DNA from: Bradyrhizobium ivorense
Lineage (GTDB): Bacteria > Pseudomonadota > Alphaproteobacteria > Rhizobiales > Xanthobacteraceae
Reading direction: 5' to 3'
Length of the DNA stretch: 64,000 nt
Assembly: GCF_900696085.1 (NCBI RefSeq)
Contig: NZ_CAADFC020000025.1
Coordinates: 1 to 64,000 of the forward strand
This document shows positions 49,529 through 59,171 of the stretch, one piece after another. The first letter of the stretch is position 1. Each line of letters begins with the position of its first letter. The notes beneath the pieces were generated by a model. It was not told the DNA's origin and made no database searches. It was given only the letters and a program-made list of their open reading frames with translations. Made by a program: the position numbers and the translations under genes.

Positions 49529-52500
49529 TCATTCCGCCGGCTGAATCGCCGTTCTCTCATTACGCGCGGCGCGGCCCGCATGGCCGTACCGCGCATACAG
49601 CGCAGGCAGCACGGCGAGCGTCAGCAGCGTTGCGCTGATCAGGCCGCCGATCACGACGGTGGCGAGCGGCTTCTGCACCTCGGCGCCGGTGCCGGTGGCA
49701 AACGCCATCGGCACGAAGCCGAGCGAGGCGACCAGCGCCGTCATCACCACCGGGCGGAAGCGGGTGAGGGCGCCTTGCTCGATCGCCGCGCGCATCGGCA
49801 CGCCGCGATCGCGCAGCTGACGGATGAAGCTCAGCATCACGAGCCCGTTCAGCACCGCCACGCCCGACAGCGCGATGAAGCCGACCGCGGCGGAGATCGA
49901 GAACGGCATGCCGCGCAGCCAGAGCGCGGCGATGCCGCCGGTGAGCGCCAGCGGCACCGCGCTGAACACCAAAAGCGCATCGCGCGCCGAGCCCATCGCC
50001 GCCAGCAGCAACAGAAAGATCATGGCAAAACAGGCCGGCACCACGATCGCAAGGCGCTGGCGCGCGGCGGCGAGATTCTCGGATTGGCCGCCCCAGGTCA
50101 TCCAGTAGCCGGGCGGCAGCTTGACCGCTTGCGCGACCTTGGCCTGGGCTTCCTCGACCACCGAGCCGAGATCGCGGCCACGGACATTGGCGGTCACCAC
50201 GATGCGGCGCTTGCCGTTCTCGCGGCTGATCTGGTTCGGCCCCTCGGTGAAGGAGAACTGCGCCACACGATTCAGCGGCAGGCTCTGCACCGGCGAGCTC
50301 GGCGTCGCCTTCGGCAGCGCGACCGGCAGATTGCTCAGCGCCTCCAGATCGGAGCGCACGCTCTCCGGCAGCCGCACCACGATGTCGAAGCTGCGGTCGC
50401 CCTCATAGACGACGCCGGCGTCCTGGCCGCCGACCGCGGCGCCGATCACGTCCTGCACCGCCGAGACGCTCAGCCCGCGCCGGGCGATCGCCGCCTTGTC
50501 GACCTTGATCTCGAGCACGGGCAGGCCGCCGGCCTGCTCGACCTTGACGTCGCTCGCGCCGCGGACGCTGCGCAGCGCCGCCGCAATCTGGTTCGCCGCC
50601 TTCTGCATCGGCTCGAACTCGTCGCCGAACACTTTGACGGCGATGTCGCCGCGCACGCCGGCGAGCAGCTCGTTGAAGCGCATCTGGATCGGCTGGGTGA
50701 ACTCGTAGACGTTGCCGGGTAAGCGCCCGACCGCCTTCGCAATGTCCTCGATCAGCCGCTCCTTGGTCATCGACGGATCCGGCCACTGTTCGCGCGGCTT
50801 GAGGATGATGAAGGTGTCGGAGGCGTTCGGCGGCATCGGATCGCTCGCCACCTCCGCGGTGCCGGTCTTGGAGAACACGAACGACACCTGCGGAAAGCGG
50901 CTGACCGTCTTCTCGACCGACAGCTGCATCGCCTGCGACTGCGACAGCGCCGTGCTCGGAATTCTGAGCGCGTGCATCGCGATGTTTTTCTCGTCGAGCG
51001 AGGGGATGAACTCCTGGCCGAGGCGCGAGAAGCCGAACAGGGCAGTTGCGAACAGCACGACCGCCACTGCAATGACCGGCACGGGTGTTGCAACGGAGCG
51101 CCGCAGCAGCGGGCTGTACCAGCGCTTCAAGGTGGCGACGAGACGGTTCTCCTGCTCCTGCACGCGGCCGGTGATGGCGATTGCGATCAGCGCAGGAACC
51201 AGCGTCAGCGACAGCACGAAGGCCGCGGCGAGCGCGAGGATCACGGTCAGCGCCATCGGCTCGAACATCTTGCCTTCGACGCCGGTGAAGGTCAGCAGCG
51301 GCACGTAGACCAAAAGGATGATGGCCTGGCCGTAGAGGCTCGGCTGCACCATCTCGACGGCGGAGGCGCGCACTGTGGCCAGCCGCTCGTCGCGGCTGAG
51401 GACGCGGCCGAGCGCCTGCTGCTTCTCGGCGAGGTGGCGCAGGCTGTTCTCGGTGATGATGACGGCGCCGTCGACGATCAGGCCGAAATCCAGCGCGCCG
51501 AGGCTCATCAGGTTGGCGCTGATCCGGCCCTGCCACATCCCGATCGCGGTCATCAGCATGGCGATCGGGATCACCAGGGCGGTGATCAATGCAGCGCGAA
51601 AATTGCCGAGCAGCAGGAACAGCACCGCGATCACCAGCAGCGCGCCTTCAGAGAGGTTGCGCGCCACCGTGCCGATGGTCGCATCGACCAGCTGCGTGCG
51701 ATCGAGCACCGTCGTGACCTCGACGCCGGCCGGCAGCGACGGCGCAATCGCGCGCAGCTTGGCGTCGACCGCCGACGACACCGTGCGGCTGTTGGCGCCG
51801 ATCAGCATCAGCGCGGTGCCGACCACGACCTCGCGGCCGTTCTCGCTGGCGCTGCCGGTGCGGGTCTCGCCGCCGATCGACACGGTTGCGAGGTCGCGGA
51901 TGCGGACCGGCACGCCACCACGCGTGGTGACGACGACGGCGCCGAGCTCATCCATGGTCTCGAGGCGGCCGCCGGAGCGCACCACAAAGCCTTCGCCGTT
52001 GCGCTCGATATAGCGCGCGCCGCGGCTGACATTGTTGCTCTCGATCGCCTTGGCGACGTCGGCGAAGGTGAGTCCGAGCGCGATCAGCTTGGCCGCATCG
52101 GGATGCACCTGGTACTGCTTCAGATAGCCACCGATCGAATCGACGCCGGCGACGCCGGGCACCATCTTGATCTGCGGCTTGATGATCCAGTCCTGCACCG
52201 TGCGCAGATAGGCGTCCTTCTCGACCTCGCTGTGCAGGACCTGCCCGTCGGCGGTGAGAAAGCGGCCGTCGCTCTGCAGGCCCGGCGCGCCGTCGGTCTG
52301 CACCGGCTGGCCCGAGAAGTGGACGGTCCACATGTAGATTTCGCCGAGCCCGGTCGAGGTCGGGCCGATCCGTGGCTCGATGCCCTGCGGCAGGCGCGCG
52401 CGAACCTCGGTCAGGCGCTCACCGATCTGCTGGCGGGCGAAATAGATGTCGGTGCCTTCGCTGAACACGGCGGTGATCTGCGAAAAGCCGTTGCGGGACA

Positions 52501-52753
52501 GCGACCGCGTGCTCTCCAGTCCCGGCGCGCCCGCCAGCGCGGTTTCGATCGGGAAGGTGATCTGCTTCTCGATTTCCGCCGGCGACAGCGCGGGGGCCGT
52601 GGTATTGATCTGCACCTGCTTGTTGGTGATGTCGGGCACCGCGTCGATCGGCAGTTTTGTCAGCGCGACGCCGCCGAGCAGCATCAGGATGGCGGCGAGC
52701 GTCACGACGACCCAGCGGCGCTGGATCGCAAGACCGATGATGCGCTCAATCAT
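49529..52753 (-). CDS. czcA: CzcA/CusA-family heavy-metal efflux RND transporter
   Basis: A 1074-residue inner-membrane RND protein. The N-terminal helix (RWVVVTLAAILMLLGGVALTKLPIDAVPDITNKQVQINTTAPALSP) has the HME-family signature, and GLIVDGAVIITEN (~407, TM4 Asp of the proton relay) is conserved. The periplasmic docking and pore loops carry Met/Glu residues. It takes divalent cations (Co, Zn, Cd or similar) from the periplasm outward with the adaptor encoded just upstream. ATG at 52753 overlaps the adaptor stop by 8 bases, so the two are translationally coupled. No outer-membrane (CzcC) gene is adjacent. The metal is unproven. Confidence 0.93.
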   Translation of the reverse strand: MIERIIGLAIQRRWVVVTLAAILMLLGGVALTKLPIDAVPDITNKQVQINTTAPALSPAEIEKQITFPIETALAGAPGLESTRSLSRNGFSQITAVFSEGTDIYFARQQIGERLTEVRARLPQGIEPRIGPTSTGLGEIYMWTVHFSGQPVQTDGAPGLQSDGRFLTADGQVLHSEVEKDAYLRTVQDWIIKPQIKMVPGVAGVDSIGGYLKQYQVHPDAAKLIALGLTFADVAKAIESNNVSRGARYIERNGEGFVVRSGGRLETMDELGAVVVTTRGGVPVRIRDLATVSIGGETRTGSASENGREVVVGTALMLIGANSRTVSSAVDAKLRAIAPSLPAGVEVTTVLDRTQLVDATIGTVARNLSEGALLVIAVLFLLLGNFRAALITALVIPIAMLMTAIGMWQGRISANLMSLGALDFGLIVDGAVIITENSLRHLAEKQQALGRVLSRDERLATVRASAVEMVQPSLYGQAIILLVYVPLLTFTGVEGKMFEPMALTVILALAAAFVLSLTLVPALIAIAITGRVQEQENRLVATLKRWYSPLLRRSVATPVPVIAVAVVLFATALFGFSRLGQEFIPSLDEKNIAMHALRIPSTALSQSQAMQLSVEKTVSRFPQVSFVFSKTGTAEVASDPMPPNASDTFIILKPREQWPDPSMTKERLIEDIAKAVGRLPGNVYEFTQPIQMRFNELLAGVRGDIAVKVFGDEFEPMQKAANQIAAALRSVRGASDVKVEQAGGLPVLEIKVDKAAIARRGLSVSAVQDVIGAAVGGQDAGVVYEGDRSFDIVVRLPESVRSDLEALSNLPVALPKATPSSPVQSLPLNRVAQFSFTEGPNQISRENGKRRIVVTANVRGRDLGSVVEEAQAKVAQAVKLPPGYWMTWGGQSENLAAARQRLAIVVPACFAMIFLLLLAAMGSARDALLVFSAVPLALTGGIAALWLRGMPFSISAAVGFIALSGVAVLNGLVMLSFIRQLRDRGVPMRAAIEQGALTRFRPVVMTALVASLGFVPMAFATGTGAEVQKPLATVVIGGLISATLLTLAVLPALYARYGHAGRAARNERTAIQPAE

Positions 52754-53966
52754 GGCTGTGCTCCGCCTCGTCCTTCTCGAGCTCGGCCTTCAGCGTAAAA
52801 GTGTTTTGCACGGCGATGGTCTCGCCGGCGGCGAGGCCGGCGACGATCTCGATATCGTCATCATCCTCGCGGCCGGTGCGGACGGACCTCGCCTCAAAGC
52901 CGTCGGCGTCGCGCACGAACACCGTCGGCGTACCCTTGATGGTCTGCAGCGCCTTCTTCGAGACGATCACCCTCGATGGCGCGCCGGCGAGCGGCACTTC
53001 CGCGGTGACGAAGGTGCCGGGCTTCCAGCGGTGCTCCTTGTTGGGCAGGGTCGCGATCACGCGCGCGTTGCGGGTTTCACGGTCGAGCAGGGGGCTGACG
53101 AAGATCACGTCGGCGCCGGCTTCGTCCTCGGTGCCGATGGCGCGGATCTTGACCGAGACGCCTTCGCGGACCGCGCCGATGTCCTCGGGCGAGACCGCGA
53201 GGTCGACCCAGATGTCGTCGAGATTGACGATGACGTAGAGCTCGCTTTCCTGGCCCTCGCGGCCGATCAGGCCGCCGAGATCGACGCGCCGCTCCGAGAC
53301 CCGGCCCGAGATCGGCGCCCGCAGGAACTGGGTGCGCAGGCTTTCCGGCGGCTGGTTCGGCAGGTCGGCGATCTCGCTCTCCGAAAGGCCCAGCGCAAAC
53401 AGCTTTTGCCGCGCGCCGTCGAGTTTGATCTGGGCGTCGTTCGCGGTCAGGCGCGTGCGCAGGAACTCGTTCTCCGACACGGTGCGGCTCTCGACCAGCG
53501 TCTTCTGCCTGACGTAGAGCGTCTGCTGCAGATCGTTGGTCAGGAGCGCAGCGAGGTATCCGCTCTTGGCGTCGGCCACCTCGCGGCTCTCGATCGCGGC
53601 GACGATCTCGCCCTTCGCGACACTGTCGCCGAGACGCTTGCGCAGTTCGGTGACCGTTCCCAGCACGCGCACCGAGACGCGGCCGATATGGTCGGCGTCG
53701 GGGATCAGCGACCCCGGCGCGAGGAAATGCCGCTTCAGCATGCCGCCGCTGGCCTGCGCCAGCGTGATGCCGGCGTCGCGAACCTGGTCGTCGGCAAGCT
53801 CGATGTGTCCGGGCGCTTCGTGCCTGGCCTCGGCTTTCGAGCCCGCTGTCGCGGTGTCCTGCCGTGCAGCCGGCAGCGTGACCGGCCAGCCCATCGATCC
53901 GGCCGCCAGAACAACCAATCCGATGCCGGCGGCGACACCGGCGAGAAATAGAACAATCCGTTTCAT
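52746..53966 (-). CDS. czcB: RND periplasmic adaptor (CzcB/CusB-type membrane fusion protein)
   Basis: A 406-residue protein with one N-terminal membrane segment (MKRIVLFLAGVAAGIGLVVLAAGSMGWPV), then the typical hairpin-lipoyl-beta-barrel layout. VTELRKRLGDSVAKGEIVAAIESREVADAKSGYL (~lipoyl half), the alpha-helical hairpin ~140-215, the second lipoyl half QFLRAPISGRVSERRVDLGG, and the barrel INLDDIWVDLAVSPEDIG-like are visible. An acidic/His-rich C-terminus (KDEAEHSHD) suits metal handling. ATG at 53966 fits the signal anchor, with GGAGAGGCGCAG before it. It works with the CzcA protein encoded downstream. Confidence 0.9.
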   Translation of the reverse strand: MKRIVLFLAGVAAGIGLVVLAAGSMGWPVTLPAARQDTATAGSKAEARHEAPGHIELADDQVRDAGITLAQASGGMLKRHFLAPGSLIPDADHIGRVSVRVLGTVTELRKRLGDSVAKGEIVAAIESREVADAKSGYLAALLTNDLQQTLYVRQKTLVESRTVSENEFLRTRLTANDAQIKLDGARQKLFALGLSESEIADLPNQPPESLRTQFLRAPISGRVSERRVDLGGLIGREGQESELYVIVNLDDIWVDLAVSPEDIGAVREGVSVKIRAIGTEDEAGADVIFVSPLLDRETRNARVIATLPNKEHRWKPGTFVTAEVPLAGAPSRVIVSKKALQTIKGTPTVFVRDADGFEARSVRTGREDDDDIEIVAGLAAGETIAVQNTFTLKAELEKDEAEHSHD

Positions 53967-54080
53967 CTGCGCCTCTCCGCAGCGCAGGCCAAAGGGCTCG
54001 CGCTGTCGCAACATCGATCTGTGCGGAATCCGTCTCGCGGCCCCGAGGGCCGCGAGACGCGGCCGGTCATGCCGACCGGA

Positions 54081-54443
54081 TCAGGCGCGTGGCGGTTTGA
54101 ACGGAGAGAGGCGGTCGGCCGAGCCCGGCAGGTACATGCTGGCGTCGCCATAGGCATGCAGTGAGTACGCGACGGGGAACGCGGCCACGAGCGGCGCGAC
54201 CGACGCAACGTGCGTCAGGCAATGATCGCCGTGGAGCGCGGCCGGATGCGCCGGGGCCTTGCCGCCGGTGTCGTTGATCGACTGCGCAATGGCGATGGCA
54301 GAAGCCGCGTCGTCATCGCCGTCGAAGGTCCAGCCGTGGAAGAAGGACAGCACCAGCGCAAACGAAATCAATCCCGCGAGCAGGCTGCGCCAGCGGCGCG
54401 TCCCGCGCAGGGAAGATCGAATCGTGGCTGATGACGTCTCCAT
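54081..54443 (-). CDS. Small membrane/periplasmic protein upstream of metal-efflux genes
   Basis: A 120-residue protein. A basic N-terminus and one membrane segment (RWRSLLAGLISFALVLSFFHGW, ~residues 17-38) are followed by an Asp/His-containing periplasmic part: DGDDDAASAIAIAQS, then PAALHGDHCLTHVASVAPLVAAFPVA with His, Cys and His. It lies 114 bases before czcB on the same strand. Small proteins with this layout often precede RND metal-efflux operons and sense or chaperone metal (CzcI-like); here that is inference from position and the His/Cys residues. ATG at 54443. Confidence 0.68.
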   Translation of the reverse strand: METSSATIRSSLRGTRRWRSLLAGLISFALVLSFFHGWTFDGDDDAASAIAIAQSINDTGGKAPAHPAALHGDHCLTHVASVAPLVAAFPVAYSLHAYGDASMYLPGSADRLSPFKPPRA

Positions 54444-54520
54444 GCGCCCTAGTTAGCGCCGCATCCGCACCCGTTCAAGCTTGCGCCCGCGGCAGATTCG
54501 CCGGGAACACAATGCGAATG

Positions 54521-54754
54521 CTATAACGTTACGCGGTCGGCAGCGCGGCGCAGCCACCATCTGCGCGCGGCGACCACGGCCCAGACCGCCTCGACGAGGC
54601 CGAATGGCCAGGCGCCCTGCAGGAAGCCGTAGGCCGAGCCGAGCGCACAGGCGACGGCGAACGCCAGGATGAACCACGGGCTGCGGTCTTCGGCCGCATA
54701 GCAGACCAGCATCAGCGTCACCGCGAACAATCCGAACAGCGTCAGTGCATCCAT
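54521..54754 (-). CDS. Small two-helix membrane protein, hypothetical
   Basis: A 77-residue protein: MDALTLFGLFAVTLMLVCYAAEDRSPWFILAFAVACALGSAYGFLQGAWPFGLVEAVWAVVAARRWW, with two hydrophobic helices separated by AEDRSPW. Common and unnamed in Rhizobiales, by recollection. ATG at 54754 is chosen since the upstream in-frame extension (to 54865) looks like a second unrelated membrane segment. Head-to-tail upstream of the metal-efflux genes but 77 bases away from the 54081-54443 gene, so possibly unrelated. Confidence 0.7.
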   Translation of the reverse strand: MDALTLFGLFAVTLMLVCYAAEDRSPWFILAFAVACALGSAYGFLQGAWPFGLVEAVWAVVAARRWWLRRAADRVTL

Positions 54755-54928
54755 CGCGTGGCCCGGTCTCGATCGTGTTGTGTGAGCATGCTTGCCGGTG
54801 ACCGCCTCTTCAACCGATACGACCATGCCCAGGCAAACAACGCACCCGGCTACCGCCGTAAGCAAAGGCTTAATGCCTCCGACATAATGTCGTCGCGATC
54901 CTGCCCCCGCGCGAACCTCCGGTTAACC

Positions 54929-55459
54929 ATGCGGCTTCTGCCAATCAAGGACCCCGAACGGTCCTGGAGAAACATCAAGGCACGGTGGAAGAAGGACGCT
55001 GAAGGCGTCGGCGAGGATTTTGCCAGCTTCGGCGGCATCGCGGCGTTCGATGCGCTGACCGCCAAGGAAGGCGACAATCAGGGTCTGTACTATCTGGCCG
55101 ACGATCAGCGCGTTCACGCGGTCTGCCAGGTCAGGCGCCTGTTGATGAGCAAATATCCAACGCCGGCCTTGAACGTGCGCTTCGTCAACGTCTCTCCGAT
55201 CTATGACCTCGGCCTTGCCGACACCGGTGAATACGCGCAGATCCTTGTGGCATTGTTCTCCGGGATCATCTGGCTCTCGCGGGATGCGCTGTCGGCGAAC
55301 CACATCCGCTTCTTCCTGAAGAGCCCCGGCGACTCGCAATTCTTCGCGCCGCTCCAGGCCGCTACGCCGCATTCCCCGTTTTCGAAGTTCACCATCGAGG
55401 GCGCGCTGATCGAGTGCAGCCTGAAAGAGGCCGGCGCAACGCAAGCGGCGGCCTCCTGA
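54929..55459 (+). CDS. Hypothetical soluble protein
   Basis: A 176-residue protein without signal peptide: MRLLPIKDPERSWRNIKARWKKDAEGVGEDFASFGGIAAFDALTAKEGDN, then LYYLADDQRVHAVCQVRRLLMSKYPTPALNVRFVNVSPIYDLGL, and a C-terminal WLSRDALSANHIRFFLKSPGDSQFFAPL. The regular helix/strand content suggests one compact alpha-beta domain. Not recognised; the local family seems to be restricted to Bradyrhizobium-like genomes (recollection). ATG at 54929. It is 107 bases ahead of the GGDEF-EAL gene on the same strand, so co-transcription is possible. Confidence 0.7.
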   Translation: MRLLPIKDPERSWRNIKARWKKDAEGVGEDFASFGGIAAFDALTAKEGDNQGLYYLADDQRVHAVCQVRRLLMSKYPTPALNVRFVNVSPIYDLGLADTGEYAQILVALFSGIIWLSRDALSANHIRFFLKSPGDSQFFAPLQAATPHSPFSKFTIEGALIECSLKEAGATQAAAS

Positions 55460-55566
55460 CCGAGCGTTGTCGTGCCGGCCGCGATCGTCTTAACCCCCCG
55501 ATAACTGATTTTCCTAACGACCCCTTGGGTTGTGTTCCCGTACAAGGGCACCCGCAGGGCAGGAAA

Positions 55567-58278
55567 ATGTCGGTTGGTTCAACGTGCAGCGCGATGCCGG
55601 AAAACCGGTGGCTGTCGATCAAAGGTGTGCTGCGCGCCACGCGGATGGGCGCCATCCAGTGGCTCGTGCTGAGCGCCGCGCTGCTGGTGCTCGCCATCAC
55701 GCTCGGCACCGGCTACCTTGCATTGCAGTTTCGCGAGCGTGCGCTGGAGATGTCCGAGCGCGAGCTCAACAACACGGCGCTGTTGCTGTCGCGGCATTTC
55801 GACCAGCAGCTCAGCGATCTCCAGCACGTCCACGACGATATCGTGAGCTACCTGCAGGCCGGTCAGGTCGACACCGCCGACCAGTTCGAAAAGACGATGT
55901 CGCTGCTCAGCGCGCACGAGATGCTGCGCACCCGCCTTGCGGCTCTGCCGCATGTCGGCGGGCTCAATGTCTTCAACGCCAAGGGTTGGCTGATCAACTC
56001 GTCCGAGATGTGGCCGGTGCCCGACATCAATATCGCTGACCGGCGCTACTATCAGGAATTCACCTCGGGCAGGCCGACGTCGCCGGTCATCGTCGAGCCG
56101 GCGATGAGCAAGGTGACCGGCAACTGGACCACGATCTTCGCCCGCCGGATCACCGGCCGTAACGGCGAGATCATCGGCTTTGCCAGCCGCGGCGTCGAGC
56201 CCAGCCATTTCGAGGATTTCGTCGCGTCGCTGGCGCTGAACGGCGACACCGTGATCTCGATGATTCACCGCGACGGCACCATCATCGCCCGCTACCCGCA
56301 GGATGCCAGCGTGGTCGGCCGCAACGTCATCGATCAGCCGCTGTTCCGCAAGGTCCTGAGCCTCGGCGGCAACACGTCGGGCCGCTTCGCCGGCACGTCG
56401 GGCGAGGAGAATGTCGGGGCGGTCCGGTCGCTGTCGCATTTTCCGATCCTGATCCTGGCGACGACCCGGACGTCCACCGCACTGGAGGACTGGCGCGCCC
56501 AGACCAAGCTGCAGTTCTGCGCCGCTGTGCTCGCGGTGCTGATCGTCGTCGTCACGATCTTCCTGATCGTGCGCCAGCTGCAGCGCCAGCACGAGGCGGC
56601 GCGGCGCCGGCTGTCCGAGAAGAGCCAGCATCTCGACACCGCTATCAACACCATGACGCAGGGCCTGCTGCTGTTCGACGCCTCGGGCCGGCTGGTGATC
56701 TGCAATCAGCAATATATCGAGATGTTCGGTATCTCGCCGGAGATCGCAAGGCCCGGCTGCCACCTGCGCGAGCTGATCCTGCACCGACAGGCGACCGGCT
56801 CCTTTGTTGGCGACGTCGACGACTACTGCGCCCGTTTCACCAGTCCTGACAATGCCGAGGTCCAGGACATGGTGATCGCGACGCCCGACGGCCGCAACAT
56901 CCGCCTGATCTACAAGCGTTCGCCCGACGGCGGCTGGGCCACCACGCTCGAGGACGTCACCGAGGGCCGGCGCGCCCAGGCCAGGATCGAGTATCTCGCG
57001 CATTACGATGCGCTGACCAATCTGCCGAACCGGATGCTGTTCCAGCGCCACGCGGAAGGGCTGCTGCTCGAGCCCGCCGCGCGCGAATTCGCGATCCTCT
57101 ACATCGATATCGACGAGTTCAAGCGCATCAACGACACGCTCGGCCATCTGGTCGGCGACGAATTCCTGCGCAGCGTGGCCGAGAAGCTGCGCCGGTCGGT
57201 CGGGCCGAACGACTTCATCGCACGCCTCGGCGGCGACGAGTTCGCGATCGTGCAGCACGACATCGCCTCGGATGACGACGTCAACGGACTGGTCGCGCGG
57301 ATCTATCAGTCGCTGCGCGCGGCGTTCGACTGCCACGGCCATCGGCTGTCCGGCGATGCCAGCATCGGGATCGCGATCGCGCCGCGCCATGGCGCCGACC
57401 TGTTCGGCCTGCTCAAATGCGCCGACCTTGCGATGTACGCCGCCAAGGCGGCCGGCCGCCGGACCTATCGCTTCTTCGATCCGGCGATGGAAGCCCAGGC
57501 CAATCTGCGCCGCGAGCTGGAGGCCGACCTGCGCACCGCGCTGGCCGAGGGCGGCTTCGAGCTGCACTATCAGCCGCTGGTCGATCTGCGCAGCGACGAG
57601 GTGACCGGCTGCGAAGCGCTGCTGCGCTGGCGCCATCCGGTGCGCGGCATGATCTCGCCGGCGGAGTTCGTGCCGGTTGCCGAGGAAACCGGCCTGATCG
57701 AGGACATCGGGCAGTGGGTGCTGCGCACCGCGTGCATCGAGGCGGCGGCGTGGCCGGCGCATGTGCGGGTCGCGGTCAACGTTTCGCCGGTGCAGTTCAA
57801 ATCGGAGACGCTGTCGCTGAAGGTCGCGAGCGCGCTCGCCGAGAGCGGGCTCGACGCGCGGCGGCTCGAGCTCGAGATCACCGAGGCGGTGCTGATCGCC
57901 GACGACGATGCGGCGCTGGTCACGCTCGGCCAGCTTCGCGCACTCGGCGTCCACATCGCGCTCGACGATTTCGGCACCGGCTACTCGTCGCTGCAATATC
58001 TGCAGCGCTTCCCGTTCGACAAGATCAAGATCGACCGCAGCTTCGTCAAGGAAGTGACCCGTAACTCCGGCTCGGCCTCGATCATCCGCGCGGTGGTCTC
58101 GATCGCCGCCGACCGCAACATGATCACGACGGCCGAAGGCGTCGAGACCGACCAGCAGCGCGACACCGTGCAGATGCTCGGCTGCACCCAGATGCAGGGC
58201 TATCTGTTCAGCAGGCCGGTTCCCGCACCCGACCTGCGGACGCTGCTGGCAGCCGACAGCGTCGAAGACGCCGCCTGA
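55567..58278 (+). CDS. Cache-PAS-GGDEF-EAL cyclic-di-GMP protein
   Basis: A 903-residue protein. TM1 (~30-50), a periplasmic dCACHE sensor (~50-305; RAR-like segment DRRYYQEFTSGRPTSPVI), TM2 (~315-340), a PAS domain (~355-475, MTQGLLLFDASGRLVICNQQYIEMFG), then GGDEF at ~554 with an intact GGDEF signature (ARLGGDEFAIV) and an EAL domain with CEALLRW (~residue 680), LDDFGTGYSSL and the Lys-containing FDKIKIDRSFV. Both enzymatic motifs are intact, so it may make or degrade c-di-GMP depending on sensor input. The ATG at 55567 has AGGAAA close by; later ATGs are possible. Orphan sensor. Confidence 0.92.
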   Translation: MSVGSTCSAMPENRWLSIKGVLRATRMGAIQWLVLSAALLVLAITLGTGYLALQFRERALEMSERELNNTALLLSRHFDQQLSDLQHVHDDIVSYLQAGQVDTADQFEKTMSLLSAHEMLRTRLAALPHVGGLNVFNAKGWLINSSEMWPVPDINIADRRYYQEFTSGRPTSPVIVEPAMSKVTGNWTTIFARRITGRNGEIIGFASRGVEPSHFEDFVASLALNGDTVISMIHRDGTIIARYPQDASVVGRNVIDQPLFRKVLSLGGNTSGRFAGTSGEENVGAVRSLSHFPILILATTRTSTALEDWRAQTKLQFCAAVLAVLIVVVTIFLIVRQLQRQHEAARRRLSEKSQHLDTAINTMTQGLLLFDASGRLVICNQQYIEMFGISPEIARPGCHLRELILHRQATGSFVGDVDDYCARFTSPDNAEVQDMVIATPDGRNIRLIYKRSPDGGWATTLEDVTEGRRAQARIEYLAHYDALTNLPNRMLFQRHAEGLLLEPAAREFAILYIDIDEFKRINDTLGHLVGDEFLRSVAEKLRRSVGPNDFIARLGGDEFAIVQHDIASDDDVNGLVARIYQSLRAAFDCHGHRLSGDASIGIAIAPRHGADLFGLLKCADLAMYAAKAAGRRTYRFFDPAMEAQANLRRELEADLRTALAEGGFELHYQPLVDLRSDEVTGCEALLRWRHPVRGMISPAEFVPVAEETGLIEDIGQWVLRTACIEAAAWPAHVRVAVNVSPVQFKSETLSLKVASALAESGLDARRLELEITEAVLIADDDAALVTLGQLRALGVHIALDDFGTGYSSLQYLQRFPFDKIKIDRSFVKEVTRNSGSASIIRAVVSIAADRNMITTAEGVETDQQRDTVQMLGCTQMQGYLFSRPVPAPDLRTLLAADSVEDAA

Positions 58279-58374
58279 GCGATCCGCCGTTCGAAGCGCC
58301 TTCGATCCATCAGGAACAATCCATGCCGCCTCAAATTGGGAGTCCAACGACGACTTTCAGAATCGAGGCGGTCC

Positions 58375-58821
58375 ATGAAAAGCAGGCAGGTATCCGATGC
58401 GCCCGGTGCGCAGGTTCACGTCGTTGTGCTCGACAGCGGCGAGGAGACCTTTGCCGCGCTGACGAAATTCGCCAACGATGAAAAGCTGGCGGCGGCATCG
58501 CTGACCGCGATCGGGGCGTTCGCGCGGGCGACCGTCGGCTGGTTCGATTTCGCGTCAAAGACCTACCGCAAGATCGAGATCGACGAGCAGTGCGAGGTGC
58601 TGAGCGCCGTCGGCGACGTCGCCACCGGCGACGACGGCAAGGCCAGCCTTCATATCCATATCGTGCTCGGCTTGTCCGACGGCTCGACCCGCGGCGGTCA
58701 CCTGCTTGCAGGTCACGTGCGGCCGACCCTGGAGGTGGTGCTCACGGAAGTGCCGACCAGGCTACGTCGCACCAAGCGGCCCGATCTCGGCATCGCCTTG
58801 ATCGATCTCGCCGCGAAGTAG
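58375..58821 (+). CDS. PPC/DUF296-domain protein
   Basis: A 148-residue single PPC domain: VHVVVLDSGEETFAALTKFANDEKLAAASLTAIGAFARATVGWFD, then ASLHIHIVLGLSDGSTRGGHLLAGHV, the HxHxH-like segment and GGHL loop of the family. Plant relatives are AT-hook DNA-binding proteins; bacterial members are trimeric, metal-containing and of unknown role. ATG at 58375. It starts about 100 bases after the GGDEF-EAL stop and is probably separately expressed. Confidence 0.85.
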   Translation: MKSRQVSDAPGAQVHVVVLDSGEETFAALTKFANDEKLAAASLTAIGAFARATVGWFDFASKTYRKIEIDEQCEVLSAVGDVATGDDGKASLHIHIVLGLSDGSTRGGHLLAGHVRPTLEVVLTEVPTRLRRTKRPDLGIALIDLAAK

Positions 58822-59171
58822 GCGTCGTCCGGCGGGGCTATTGCATATGGCTACGGGCCGGGTCGCATAACTCGTCATGCCAAGCTCGTCCCGCGCAGCT
58901 GCGGCCGTTTGCGCGATTTCGGAATATTGGAAGAATAACGGTGAGTTGCCCGACGTGTCAAGCGGCGTGTCGAACGCGGCGTGTCGAACGCTGGCCCGGT
59001 CGAGCGCCGGCCGTCACCGGCTACTTTGCATGGGGTTGTTTTTCGGCATTTGGCGGCGCGCCCCGCTGGGTAGGGGGAGCGAGCTACAAATTTCGATCTG
59101 CCGGGGCCGAACGCGGAACCGGAACCGCGGAACCGCGTTCCCTCGCGGGGGCTCGACCCGGCAGGCAATCC
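58822..59171. other. Gene-free stretch with tandem and palindromic motifs plus EcfG promoter
   Basis: 350 bases. Contains a 14-base tandem CGGCGTGTCGAACG (twice, from 58965), and the palindromic stretch GAACGCGG ... CCGCGTTC (59109-59140) that overlaps the EcfG promoter. The middle part resembles an intergenic segment I recall as recurrent in Bradyrhizobium; this cannot be verified here. No gene. Confidence 0.45.
59115..59139 (+). promoter_or_regulatory. EcfG-type general-stress promoter
   Basis: GGAAC (59115-59119), exactly 16 bases, then CGTT (59136-59139), a perfect consensus match. It is 32 bases upstream of the ATG at 59172, a normal leader length. Confidence 0.7.

Noticed and set aside
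58965..58995. Start of a minisatellite array at the CGGCGTGTCGAACG repeat
   Set aside because: Only two copies of 14 bases; too few to call an array.
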